Assembly (NCBI GenBank): GCA_023957575.1
Contig: JAMLGU010000008.1
Span: 1 to 64,000, forward strand
From: Chitinophagaceae bacterium
GTDB lineage: Bacteria > Bacteroidota > Bacteroidia > Chitinophagales > Chitinophagaceae
Length of the DNA stretch: 64,000 nucleotides
Direction: 5' to 3'
In this document: in pieces, positions 1-8,926 of the stretch
Numbering within the stretch: the stretch's first letter is position 1
Layout of the letters: each line of letters begins with the position of its first letter
The notes under the pieces: generated by a model
What the model saw: the letters and a program-made list of their open reading frames with translations, nothing else
Databases searched by the model: none
Told to the model about the DNA's origin: nothing
Position numbers and translations under genes: made by a program

Positions 1-308
1 TGTAATATTTAATATTTTTTTTCTCAAAAAAATATAATTTAAATTTTGTTTTTCTAAAATTCTTTATAGGTATATATAATGTATTTTTATGCTAAAAAAC
101 AATACCTCACTCAAAATTTTTTTATGGTAAAAACTGAAATTCAAATGAAAATAAAAATCATTCAAAACTATTATATATTTTTATGGTTAATTCTAAGATG
201 ATTTGACAGGTGAAAATATCATAAATATGTAAAGATTTTAATGAATTAAAAACACCTTTGATTTAACCTATTTGTAAATTAATTTCTTTCCTAAAATTGT
301 ACCAGGTA
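1..308. other. AT-rich stretch upstream of the phosphatase gene
   Basis: Very AT-rich, with stops in all frames and no convincing gene. It presumably holds the promoter of the gene starting at 309, but no good TAnnTTTG element is visible. Nothing else is recognised. Confidence 0.5.
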
Positions 309-1055
309 ATGATTTTTAATTTTTTTGGAAAAAGCCCTCATAAAGAATACATAAACCTTAAAACGCTCAAGGCAGATATCCATTCTCACTTATTACCGGG
401 CATTGATGATGGCGCCGAAAACATTCCACATTCTATCGAATTAATTTCAGGATTAAAACACCTTGGTTTTTCCAAATTGATAACCACGCCTCATATCAGA
501 AGCGATATGTTTAAAAACAAATCCGATATCATCCGGTTTCAATTGGACAGGGTTCAGGAAGAATTAAAAATTAAAAACATCGATATATCGCTTCAAGCGG
601 CTGCCGAATATTATCTGGATGATTATGTGCTGGAGCTTCTGCAGAAAAAAGAACCGCTTCTGACAGTCAAGGACAATATGGTTTTGGTTGAGTTTTCGAT
701 ACTTCATCAGGCATTGAATATGAGAGAGCTAATTTTTGAATTACAGATGGCAGGTTATAAACCGATAATTGCTCATCCTGAACGATACATTTATCTGCAC
801 CGAAAATACGATTTACTGCATGAGTTTAAAGAAAATGGCTGTTTGTTTCAATTAAATCTTTTATCTGCTTCTACATTAAGCGGAAGAATATTAACAGAAA
901 TGGTCAGCTATTTTATTGATCATGATTTCTATGACTTTGCAGGCACTGACACGCACAATTTGGGTCATCTTCAAAGATTGCATAACATGAAAGTAAGCAA
1001 CAAGGTGAATGATTTACTTACAGGCGATCGATTACTCAATAATACATTGGTTTAA
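309..1055 (+). CDS. CpsB/CapC-family tyrosine-protein phosphatase (PHP fold)
   Basis: Probable metal-dependent protein-tyrosine phosphatase of the CpsB/CapC/YwqE family, which dephosphorylates bacterial tyrosine kinases controlling capsule or exopolysaccharide export. The PHP-type metal ligands are visible: DIHSH at about residues 23-27 followed by LPGIDDG, TTPH near 60, AAEYY near 97, HPERY near 155 and GTDTH near 210. The length (248 aa) is normal. The frame stays open to a TTG at 297, but the ATG at 309 fits family N-termini better. No kinase or polysaccharide gene follows it. The gene lies next to the window edge, so a capsule operon could lie upstream outside the window. Family assignment is firm; the substrate is inferred. 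Confidence 0.85.
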   Translation: MIFNFFGKSPHKEYINLKTLKADIHSHLLPGIDDGAENIPHSIELISGLKHLGFSKLITTPHIRSDMFKNKSDIIRFQLDRVQEELKIKNIDISLQAAAEYYLDDYVLELLQKKEPLLTVKDNMVLVEFSILHQALNMRELIFELQMAGYKPIIAHPERYIYLHRKYDLLHEFKENGCLFQLNLLSASTLSGRILTEMVSYFIDHDFYDFAGTDTHNLGHLQRLHNMKVSNKVNDLLTGDRLLNNTLV

Positions 1056-1095
1056 AATTTTGGAAAACATATAGTTACCAAAATCAAACCTAAGT

Positions 1096-1379
1096 GGCTA
1101 TAGGCTATAGGCTATAGGCTATAGGCTGTAGGCGATGGGCTGAAAGCAATCTGCAATCTGTAATCTGCAATCTGTAATCTGTAATCTGCAATCTACCAAC
1201 CTTAAACCTTAAACATCAAACCTTGAACCTTAAATAGGCTACGGCAATCAGCTTTCGGCTGGGGCGAAAATAGCTTTAGGCTTTAGGCTGTAAGCAATCT
1301 GTAATTTGTAATCTGCAATTTGCAATCATAAATCATAAATCTAAAATCTACAATCTAACATCTAACATCTAACGTCTAA
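1096..1379. repeat. Tract of phase-locked 7-bp repeats with several different words
   Basis: Four blocks of heptamers occur one after another. 1096-1144 holds seven units of GGCTATA and variants. 1148-1196 holds seven units of AATCTGC/AATCTGT. 1199-1233 holds five units of ACCTTAA and variants. 1296-1379 holds twelve units drifting from AATCTGT through AATCATA to CATCTAA. A short GGCTTTA pair precedes the last block. The word changes but the 7-bp period does not. There is no coding capacity. The role is unknown. Confidence 0.85.
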
Positions 1380-1388
1380 AATAACGAA

Positions 1389-1410
1389 ACCCCGGGTGGA
1401 AACCCAGGGT
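1389..1410. other. GC-rich hairpin between repeat tract and IS
   Basis: ACCCCGGGT (1389-1397) and ACCCAGGGT (1402-1410) form a 9-bp stem with one central C-A mismatch and a GGAA loop. No T-run follows directly, so it is a weak terminator candidate at best. It could also be the tail of the repeat tract. Confidence 0.5.
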
Positions 1411-1475
1411 CATCAAACAAATCTCTAAACACTAAAAAAAATCTTTCTTTGTTTTCTATATCCATAATAAAGAAT

Positions 1476-1514
1476 CTAATTACCCAAATTTAGGGGCTAT
1501 TTTATACACTACAC
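1476..1514 (+). repeat. Left inverted repeat of the IS1634-like element
   Basis: Outer block CTAATTACCCAAATTTAG, spacer GGGCTA, inner block TTTTATACACTACAC. The transposase stop codon (1502-1504) lies inside this repeat. Confidence 0.85.
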
Positions 1515-2875
1515 TTTAAAGCCTTTAAAATATTTTTTTGCTGATTAGATAAGGTTACCACCTTAGTAAATTTTTGTCTGGTCTTGGAGTGCTTCAGATT
1601 CACTTTGTAAATTGTTTGTAAATCCTGAATAACTTCCCCCGGTGATGCACTTATTTTTTTACACCTGAATTTTATTAATGATAGCAGACACATGGATAAA
1701 TAACAAATTTTAATGTGGGCATCAACTCTTTTGGGTAACCACAGTCTTATGGGATGAAGCTGAACATCACCTTTCATTGTCCGGAAGCTTCTTTCGACTA
1801 TATTTTTATCAAAATATTTTTTAACCACTTCATCCGGCTTTAATTTGGTGTTGTGGAATATTAATGAATATCCAACATATTTTACTTCAATATCTGTCGC
1901 TTCGTCGGCCAACATCCTGTCTCTTTTCAATGCCTCATATTTAGGATTGTATATTACTATCATCTTCCCAAAAAGAAATTTTACCTCCTGTACATATACA
2001 AAAGTATCTTTCAAGGTTACCTGATTCTTAGCTGCATAAATTTTATCTCTTTCTATCTTATCTAAAATGTTTTTCTTTATTCCTGCTGATTGCTTTACAC
2101 CGACTATTATTTTCATTTTTAATTTATCCAGATCCAGTACATTGGATTCACTATAAAAACCTCTGTCCATAACTACGGTAGGTATGCCTCTTTGCGCCAT
2201 TACTCTCATTAGGTCCTCAAGAATTTTTATATTGGAAATATTTCCGTTATAGGATTTGTGAAAAATAGGAAATCCGTTCCCAAAACTAACGCCAAGCCCT
2301 ATTTGAATAAGTTTTGAAACTTTACCATCTTTACCTTTTCGTTGTGTAGAGAGATCGTGTTTTCCGTTATAATAAGTATCCGTTACGTCTAACACAAATG
2401 CTTTGTTGTCGCTAGGATCAAGTTGTAACCAATATTCAAAAATACTTTGCTCAACAGTGTCAAAATTACATTCATCCAAATAATCCAGAGCATCATACAA
2501 CATTCTAGTTGTCAACTCATCTAACCCAATTACTTCTTTGATAGTTGAGTTCTCTATCCACCTGGATATCCTCAATATACTTCCCTTGCAAATCAGGTGC
2601 GCAATGAGCAAGGCGATAATTGGCTTATGATACCTGCCCAACAGATAATTTAATTTTAATTCTAAGGCTAACTGATACAGAATGGTTATATCTGCATATT
2701 GCTTAACATTCTCAACTTCTATCTTATTGATATCTATCTTTTGAATTGGTACGCCATTTTCTTCTTTGCCAACATACTCAAGTACTCGCTGCTTTACCTT
2801 TCCTCCTTCTCTATAGGACTCAACCTTTGCAAGATAGGTGGCATCTCCTTTTTTTATTTTTCTAATAAAAGCCAT
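1502..2875 (-). CDS. IS1634-family DDE transposase
   Basis: Transposase of 457 aa that catalyses cut-and-paste movement of the surrounding element. The RNase H-fold catalytic residues are visible: first Asp in LDVTDTYYNG (about residue 165), second in VVMDRGFYSE (about 235), and the Glu in the IS4-like signature with YFDKNIVERSFRTMKG (about 355). The N-terminus (FIRKIKKG...YLAKVESYREGGKVKQR) is typical of IS1634-group proteins. The start at 2873-2875 is ATG. There is no frameshift or internal stop, so the gene looks functional. Promoter-proximal DNA carries an extra copy of the repeat tip (2886-2900). Confidence 0.9.
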   Translation of the reverse strand: MAFIRKIKKGDATYLAKVESYREGGKVKQRVLEYVGKEENGVPIQKIDINKIEVENVKQYADITILYQLALELKLNYLLGRYHKPIIALLIAHLICKGSILRISRWIENSTIKEVIGLDELTTRMLYDALDYLDECNFDTVEQSIFEYWLQLDPSDNKAFVLDVTDTYYNGKHDLSTQRKGKDGKVSKLIQIGLGVSFGNGFPIFHKSYNGNISNIKILEDLMRVMAQRGIPTVVMDRGFYSESNVLDLDKLKMKIIVGVKQSAGIKKNILDKIERDKIYAAKNQVTLKDTFVYVQEVKFLFGKMIVIYNPKYEALKRDRMLADEATDIEVKYVGYSLIFHNTKLKPDEVVKKYFDKNIVERSFRTMKGDVQLHPIRLWLPKRVDAHIKICYLSMCLLSLIKFRCKKISASPGEVIQDLQTIYKVNLKHSKTRQKFTKVVTLSNQQKNILKALKCSV

Positions 2876-2885
2876 GTAATGTACA

Positions 2886-2900
2886 TTTTATACACTACAA
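2886..2900. promoter_or_regulatory. Internal copy of the IS tip sequence before the transposase gene
   Basis: TTTTATACACTACAA repeats the inner 15 bp of the left terminal repeat with one mismatch. It lies just upstream of the transposase start and in inverted orientation to the right terminus. It is a candidate extra transposase-binding site for autoregulation or synapsis; the function is inferred. Confidence 0.5.
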
Positions 2901-2966
2901 AGTAAAATAAAAAAAATTACACCATCAAATTTTTGCCGTCATTGATGGGTTACAGCTAGAAAAACT

Positions 2967-3005
2967 GTGTAGTGTATAAAATCTAAGCTAAATTTGGGTT
3001 ATTAG
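2967..3005 (-). repeat. Right inverted repeat of the IS1634-like element
   Basis: Reads as the reverse complement of the left repeat, with spacer CTTAGA instead of GGGCTA and one outer mismatch. Confidence 0.85.
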
Positions 3006-3343
3006 ACCTTCAATGTCCAATTATTCGTTATTACTTCAAAATATCTTATGAAATTATTGAGATTCAATATATCTATGTTTAGTTTTATTCAAAAAAAATA
3101 GCTCACCTTTTCAATGTAAAATTAACAAAAAAAATATTATTTTATAAAAAAAATCTATGAATAGCCTTATTCCTTAGATGAAATACCTCTTTTTATCGAT
3201 AAAATTTAATTTTTATCTTCTGACTTTTTTATTCAACCAATAAACGAGTCAAAATTATTGAAAAGATAATGAATTTTTTGAGTGCAACCCAATAAAAAAT
3301 GAGCATTTTTTCAATCCTCTTTTTTCATTCTACTATTGAGGCG
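3006..3343. other. AT-rich intergenic stretch
   Basis: Noncoding, with many A and T runs, between the IS right end and the 3' end of the methyltransferase gene. No repeat, RNA or clear terminator was recognised. Confidence 0.5.
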
Positions 3344-3871
3344 CTAAATCCGGCTTCGTACCATTTCCCACAATACCACTCCCACTGCGGTTGCAATGTT
3401 AAGTGAGTGTTTCATACCTAATTGAGGTATTTCAAGGCAGCCATCACAAAGGGCAATGGTAGCTTGCTCCACGCCCACCACCTCATTTCCAAAAATAACG
3501 GCAATTTTTTCTTCACCATTCCGGTTTAGGTGGTGCAGCTTGAGGCTGTTTTCCACCTGTTCTACGGCCAAAACACGGTATCCCTTGCTTCTGAGTTCTT
3601 CAATTGCCATTGCGGCATTTGAAAAATGTTTCCAAGCCACTGTTTCTTCGGCGCCGAGAGCGGTTTTTTTTATCTCTTTGTGAGGTGGCTTGGCCGAATA
3701 GCCGGTGATATAAATTGCTTCAATCAAAAAAGCGTCGCTTGTGCGAAAAACACTACCCACATTGTAGGCACTGCGTATATTTTCCAAAACAACAATAATA
3801 GGCATTTTGTCGGCATCCTTAAATTCATCCACCGTTTTTCGATCCAGTTCGGGCATACTTAATTTTCGCAT
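3344..3871 (-). CDS. TrmH/SpoU-family RNA 2'-O-methyltransferase
   Basis: SPOUT-class methyltransferase expected to 2'-O-methylate a tRNA or rRNA ribose using S-adenosylmethionine. The three SpoU motifs are visible: ENIRSAYNVGSVFRTSDA (about residues 31-48, motif 1), IAVIFGNEVVGV (about 122-133, motif 2) and LEIPQLGMKHSLNIATAVGVVL (about 146-167, motif 3, knot). At 175 aa it is a minimal catalytic domain without the N-terminal substrate-binding domain of rRNA methyltransferases, so a tRNA substrate is plausible. It is transcribed divergently from mutS. Exact substrate unknown. Confidence 0.88.
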   Translation of the reverse strand: MRKLSMPELDRKTVDEFKDADKMPIIVVLENIRSAYNVGSVFRTSDAFLIEAIYITGYSAKPPHKEIKKTALGAEETVAWKHFSNAAMAIEELRSKGYRVLAVEQVENSLKLHHLNRNGEEKIAVIFGNEVVGVEQATIALCDGCLEIPQLGMKHSLNIATAVGVVLWEMVRSRI

Positions 3872-4002
3872 GGCGCAAATTTAACAGGTTTACCCGATAT
3901 ATAATTTTATTGAAATACCCATTAACGCCGCGTATTATAAAAAAAGTTTGAAATATGAATGATTTGTTGAAATCTAAGGTGTTTACATTCCTTTTAAAAA
4001 TA

Positions 4003-4010
4003 TACATTTG
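4003..4010 (+). promoter_or_regulatory. Probable -7 element of the mutS promoter
   Basis: TACATTTG matches the Bacteroidota TAnnTTTG element and ends 5 nt before the mutS ATG, implying an almost leaderless mRNA. No good -33 TTG sits at the usual distance. Confidence 0.5.
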
Positions 4011-4015
4011 CCCTA

Positions 4016-6667
4016 ATGTCGAAAGCTAAGAATAATCCTGACGATACTCCATTGATGCAGCAGCATAAGGCTATTAAGCAAAAATATCCTGATGCCATCC
4101 TGCTGTTTCGTGTGGGCGATTTTTATGAAACCTTTGGCCAGGATGCCATCATTGCCTCACAGGTTTTGGGTATCACACTCACCAAAAGGAATAATGGTGC
4201 TGCCGCATCGCTTGATTTAGCAGGTTTTCCGCATCATGCGCTGGATACTTACCTTCACAAACTGGTTAAAGCGGGATACAGGGTAGCCATCTGCGATCAA
4301 TTGGAAGACCCCAAACAAGCCAAGGGAATAGTGAAACGGGGCGTTACAGAAATGGTAACACCCGGCACGGCAACCAATGATAAACTGTTGGAACACAATA
4401 GCAACAATTTTTTGGCAGGCCTCCATTTTGCAGAAGACGATAAATTTGGGTTGGCTTTTTTGGACTTATCCACCGGCGAGTTTTTTATTGCAGAGGGAAA
4501 CAGAGAATATGCAGATAAACTATTGCAGAGTTTTCGCCCCGCCGAAGTTGTTTTTCAACGACACCAGCAAAAAAGATTTAAGGAATATTTTGGCAGCAAA
4601 ATTTATGTTTACTCATTGGATGAATGGATTTTTGATCTGCAATATTGTCAGGACATCCTGCTCAGGCATTTTCAAACCCACAGTCTGAAAGGCTTTGGCG
4701 TGGATGATCAAAAAATGGGACTGATAGCAGCCGGAGCCATCATACATTACCTGAGAGATACCGAACATCCCAATCTGCAACACATTACCTCTATCCACAG
4801 CTTACACAGGGACGATTTTTTGTGGATGGACCGCTTCACTATCCGCAATCTGGAATTGATTCACCCTAATAGCGAGAGCAATCAAACCTTGCTGAATGTT
4901 TTGGATAACACCGTGTCGCCAATGGGCGCCAGACTGCTGAAAAGATGGATTATTTTTCCGCTGATTGATATTGGAAAAATCAACGAGCGGTTAGACGTAG
5001 TGGAAGAATTTATTAAAGATACCGATTTGCGAAAATTGCTTTTACTATCCATAAAACAATGTGGCGATATTGAGAGATTAGTATCAAAAATACCTGCAAA
5101 AAAAATTAATCCAAGAGAACTATTGCAATTAGCAAGAGGACTGAAACAAGTGGAACTTATTAAGCAACAATGCATTTCACATTCCAATACCTACCTGCAA
5201 CGGATAGGCGATGCGCTGAACCCCTGCCCTATTATTGCCGATAAAATTTATAAAACCATCATTGACAATCCTCCGGCCACAGCGGTTAAAGGCGGAATGA
5301 TTCAAAGTGGGGTGAATGAAGAATTAGACGAACTGAGAAATATTTCGCAAAGCGGAAAATCTTATCTTACCAAGCTACAGCAGATAGAAGCTGAAAAAAC
5401 CGGAATCAGCTCGCTGAAGATCGGTTTCAACAATGTATTTGGTTATTATCTGGAGGTAACTAATGTACACAAAAACAAAGTGCCTGAAAACTGGATACGC
5501 AAACAGACACTTACCAATGCAGAAAGGTACATCACCCCCGAGCTGAAAGAATATGAGGAAAAAATAACCGGCGCCGAAGAAAAAATTCTGGCATTAGAAC
5601 AACAACTTTACGACCTGTTGCTAAACGAACTATTTGATTACCTTGCTCCCGTGCAAACCAACGGAAATCTGGTAGCCATCCTCGACTGTCTTTGCTGCTT
5701 TGCACACAATGCCATACATTATCAATATAAAAAACCAGCGCTTCACGAAGGCGAAGAATGGCAGGTAAAGGAAGCGCGCCACCCCGTAATAGAAAGAAAT
5801 CTGCCACCGGGCGAAAGTTACATCAGCAATGATCTGGAACTGAATAAAACCGACCAGCAAATAATAATCCTTACAGGACCCAACATGAGCGGTAAGTCGG
5901 CATTGCTAAGGCAAACAGCGCTGATTACCCTGATGGCGCATATCGGCAGCTTTGTGCCTGCAAACGAAGCCAGAATTGGGCTGACAGATAAAATTTTTAC
6001 AAGAGTGGGTGCTTCCGATAATCTGAGTGGCGGCGAAAGTACCTTTATGGTGGAGATGAACGAAACTGCCTCCATCATTAATAACCTTACCGAAAGAAGC
6101 CTGATTCTGCTTGATGAAATTGGACGTGGCACCAGCACTTACGACGGTATATCCATTGCCTGGAGCATAGCAGAATACCTGCACAATGCCCCTCAAAAAC
6201 CCATCACACTCTTTGCTACCCATTACCACGAACTGAACGAGTTAGAAGAAAGACTGTTGCGGGTAAAAAATTATCATATTACCAATAAAGAAATAGGCAA
6301 TAAAATAATTTTTCTCCGAAAAATGGCACGTGGCGGTAGTACCCACAGCTTTGGTATTCATGTGGCAAAAATGGCCGGAATGCCACAATCATTGATAAGT
6401 AGGGCAAACGAAATTTTATCCCAGTTGGAAAGCCAGCATGTTGAAGGTTTTGGTTCGGATGCAGAAGGCAATCAGCAAAAATCAAAAATGTCTATCAAGG
6501 AAAAGATGAAGGAAATCGCTTCGCCTCAATTTCAACTTTCTATTTTTGATGCTCATAGCGAAACCTTTGAAGATATCAGGAAATTGCTCACCGATATTGA
6601 TATCAACCGGCTTACTCCCGTTGAAGCCTTATTAAAACTTCAGGAAATAAAAAACAAAATCAATTAG
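4016..6667 (+). CDS. mutS: DNA mismatch repair protein MutS
   Basis: MutS recognises base mismatches and small loops and, with MutL, starts repair of the new strand. The N-terminal mismatch-binding motif is present (GDFYETFGQDA, Phe-Xaa-Glu at about residues 36-38). Connector, lever and clamp domains follow. The ATPase holds Walker A GPNMSGKS (about 622-629), Walker B LILLDEIGRGTSTYDG (about 697-712) and the TLFATHYHEL switch. The C-terminal tail ends in a helix-turn-helix dimerisation region. At 883 aa it is full length. The ATG at 4016 follows a -7 element closely. The next gene is convergent, so mutS is transcribed alone. Confidence 0.97.
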   Translation: MSKAKNNPDDTPLMQQHKAIKQKYPDAILLFRVGDFYETFGQDAIIASQVLGITLTKRNNGAAASLDLAGFPHHALDTYLHKLVKAGYRVAICDQLEDPKQAKGIVKRGVTEMVTPGTATNDKLLEHNSNNFLAGLHFAEDDKFGLAFLDLSTGEFFIAEGNREYADKLLQSFRPAEVVFQRHQQKRFKEYFGSKIYVYSLDEWIFDLQYCQDILLRHFQTHSLKGFGVDDQKMGLIAAGAIIHYLRDTEHPNLQHITSIHSLHRDDFLWMDRFTIRNLELIHPNSESNQTLLNVLDNTVSPMGARLLKRWIIFPLIDIGKINERLDVVEEFIKDTDLRKLLLLSIKQCGDIERLVSKIPAKKINPRELLQLARGLKQVELIKQQCISHSNTYLQRIGDALNPCPIIADKIYKTIIDNPPATAVKGGMIQSGVNEELDELRNISQSGKSYLTKLQQIEAEKTGISSLKIGFNNVFGYYLEVTNVHKNKVPENWIRKQTLTNAERYITPELKEYEEKITGAEEKILALEQQLYDLLLNELFDYLAPVQTNGNLVAILDCLCCFAHNAIHYQYKKPALHEGEEWQVKEARHPVIERNLPPGESYISNDLELNKTDQQIIILTGPNMSGKSALLRQTALITLMAHIGSFVPANEARIGLTDKIFTRVGASDNLSGGESTFMVEMNETASIINNLTERSLILLDEIGRGTSTYDGISIAWSIAEYLHNAPQKPITLFATHYHELNELEERLLRVKNYHITNKEIGNKIIFLRKMARGGSTHSFGIHVAKMAGMPQSLISRANEILSQLESQHVEGFGSDAEGNQQKSKMSIKEKMKEIASPQFQLSIFDAHSETFEDIRKLLTDIDINRLTPVEALLKLQEIKNKIN

Positions 6668-6691
6668 GATGGGGCAAGTTGCTTACCGCTA

Positions 6692-8896
6692 TTAATAATC
6701 CTGCGATTCATCGGATTCTTTATGCTTTCCTTTTCGGAAGATATTAAAGAAATGACCGGCTTTTTCGGCAACCTTCCGCCCTTCAGAAAACAAATCAATC
6801 AGCGTATGATCTTCTTCTTCGTAAAGTTCTCCCAGCTTTGAGTGCGTCATTGCCTGCTGAGGATAAATAACAATATTGCTGTTCTTTTGAAAATATCGAA
6901 TCAGATATTGAGGAATCTTTTCCAACTTGTCGTAATAGCTGATATGACCGGGTCTTGAAGATATAATTACCAATAAATCATTAGAACTTACATCTCTGCT
7001 AATGATTAAAAAATCGTCCCAGTCTTCAAAACTGTTAAAAGTTATCGAAAGCGGTTTTGGCAAACTATTATTTATGTTGGTAATGCCTGCTTCAGATGAT
7101 TTGCCTGCATAAAAAATCAGGGGCAGACCACTTTCTTTGGATAAGATAAATAATTTTTTCACCCAATGACTAAAGCCTTCCTCTAATTCGGCTTTTTTAT
7201 TTACCACTACAATTATTTTTTTCAGGGTATTGAAAGGCTGTGTGGGGTTGTAAGCAAAAACCGTTTCCTCTGTATTTGCAAGAATTCCGGCAGTTGTTTC
7301 GCCCGGTTTTCTTTTCAAAGTATTATTAGGTAGTGTTACTCCTAAAATAATATCGGTAATTTTATGCTCGCGGCTGGTATAAAGAATACCGTTTGCCACA
7401 TTGGCATCAAAACGCGTAATCGGTTGAATTTGAACATCTGACCCTGCACCCAGATTCACCACTGCATTCAACATCTTTTCGGAAGCCTTTCTGTTTTCTC
7501 CTTCGCCTTTTTCGGCTTCCAAAACATTTAATGCCAATAATTTTTCATTATTCCTTTTTTGGGTAAGCATGATTCCCAATTCTACCAAACTGTTTATCAT
7601 CCCCGGATTATTTATGGCAATCAAGGTTTTATTGTCCGACTCAGTACTATTTTCATATTCTTGCAACCCTTCTTCTGCCACCAATTTTTTTGAAGCGCGC
7701 TCTACCAAAAAAGAACTTACCGTGCAGGAAACAAGAATTAACAAAATGGCTCCATTTAATATATTTTCATCAAGCAAGCGTATCGGTTCGCCGGCCGGCG
7801 TTTCACCCAAAATTACATTATAACCAACCAATACCGCAGCAAGGGTAGCTGCTGCCTGAGCGATGCTCAGTCCGAATACCATCTGGCCTTCGGCACGAGT
7901 GAGTTTGAAGGTTTTTTCGGCTAACAGACAGGAGAGGTATTTTCCTAATAAAGCTCCGAACACCATTACCAGCGCCACTTTTATGGTTTGTACACTCGAA
8001 AAAGCCACCTTGATATTAACCAACATACCCACGCCGCCCAGAAAGAAAGGTATAAAGATTGCGTTTCCCACAAAGCTTATTCGGTTCATCAATGCAGAGT
8101 TGTGTGGGATAAACCTGTTGAGTGCCAATCCTGCCAAAAAGGCGCCAATAATCGCTTCAATACCGGCCACCTCAGCCAAAACGCCACCTGTGAAAACCAT
8201 TGCCAACACAAAAATAAACTGGCTCACGCCATCCGAAATATTTTTAAAAAACCAACGGGCAATCAATGGGAAAACAAAAATGATGATTGCCGAAGCAATG
8301 ACAACTGATATGGACAATTTTATCCAAAAAGCAGAGTTCACCGTACCCTGAGACATACCCACAATTACTGCCAAAACCAAGAGTGTAAGAATATCTGTAA
8401 CCATAGTAGCGCCAACCGTAATGGCAACTGACCGGTTATTGGTGAGTCCATATTTGCTTACGATGGGGTAAGTAACCAATGTGTGCGATGCAAATGTACT
8501 TCCCAAAAGAATGGAGGTAAGTAATGGATAGCCCAAAAAATAATAACTAACCAAAAAACCCAATGTAATTGGAATGATGAACGCATAAATACCTAATAAA
8601 AAACTCTTTAAACTGTTTTTCTTAAACTCCTCAATATCAATTTCGAGCCCGGCCAAAAACATGATGTACAACAAACCCACCGTACCAAACAAAACGATAC
8701 TGCTATCGCGTGAAAGTAAATTGAAACCGTAGGGACCGATAATCATTCCGGCAAGGATTAACCCGATAATATGCGGAACCTTTATCTTATTGAACAATAA
8801 TGGTGCAAAAAGAATCATGAAGAGTACCACCGAAAAGATGATTACCGGATTGGTAAATGGAAGCGAAAAATTTAAATCAGCCGTTAAAATCGTCAT
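6692..8896 (-). CDS. CPA2-type cation/proton antiporter with UspA-like C-terminal region
   Basis: Inner-membrane Na+ or K+/H+ antiporter. The first ~395 residues form about 12 membrane helices, with a KefB/GerN-like start (LFNKIKVPHIIGLILAGMIIGPYG) and GIEAIIGAFLAGLALNR typical of the family. The remaining ~340 residues are soluble and contain two alpha/beta segments resembling universal stress protein domains (ALNVLEAEKGEGENRKA and the region around ITDIILGVTLP), a common layout in Bacteroidota. Usually such a domain senses nucleotides, but that is inference. It follows a lipoprotein gene by 30 bp and may be co-transcribed with it. The transported cation is not known. Confidence 0.85.
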   Translation of the reverse strand: MTILTADLNFSLPFTNPVIIFSVVLFMILFAPLLFNKIKVPHIIGLILAGMIIGPYGFNLLSRDSSIVLFGTVGLLYIMFLAGLEIDIEEFKKNSLKSFLLGIYAFIIPITLGFLVSYYFLGYPLLTSILLGSTFASHTLVTYPIVSKYGLTNNRSVAITVGATMVTDILTLLVLAVIVGMSQGTVNSAFWIKLSISVVIASAIIIFVFPLIARWFFKNISDGVSQFIFVLAMVFTGGVLAEVAGIEAIIGAFLAGLALNRFIPHNSALMNRISFVGNAIFIPFFLGGVGMLVNIKVAFSSVQTIKVALVMVFGALLGKYLSCLLAEKTFKLTRAEGQMVFGLSIAQAAATLAAVLVGYNVILGETPAGEPIRLLDENILNGAILLILVSCTVSSFLVERASKKLVAEEGLQEYENSTESDNKTLIAINNPGMINSLVELGIMLTQKRNNEKLLALNVLEAEKGEGENRKASEKMLNAVVNLGAGSDVQIQPITRFDANVANGILYTSREHKITDIILGVTLPNNTLKRKPGETTAGILANTEETVFAYNPTQPFNTLKKIIVVVNKKAELEEGFSHWVKKLFILSKESGLPLIFYAGKSSEAGITNINNSLPKPLSITFNSFEDWDDFLIISRDVSSNDLLVIISSRPGHISYYDKLEKIPQYLIRYFQKNSNIVIYPQQAMTHSKLGELYEEEDHTLIDLFSEGRKVAEKAGHFFNIFRKGKHKESDESQDY

Positions 8897-8926
8897 ATTT
8901 CTGGATTTCCTTGTTTTGTGATAAAA

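Larger units (their letters stand above)
1476..3005 (-). mobile_element. IS1634-like insertion sequence, apparently complete
   Basis: A 1530-bp element bounded by 39-bp imperfect inverted repeats at 1476-1514 and 2967-3005, containing one intact transposase gene on the minus strand. The repeats are conserved in an outer 18-bp block (one mismatch) and an inner 15-bp block (perfect) around a 6-bp variable spacer. No target-site duplication is evident just outside the ends (left flank AAGAAT, right flank ACCTT). This suggests an old insertion, a rearranged flank, or ends that I have placed slightly wrong. Confidence 0.85.

Noticed and set aside
1148..1196. Regular repeats that might be a CRISPR array
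   Set aside because: Units are 7 bp and contiguous, without spacers, and no cas genes are present.
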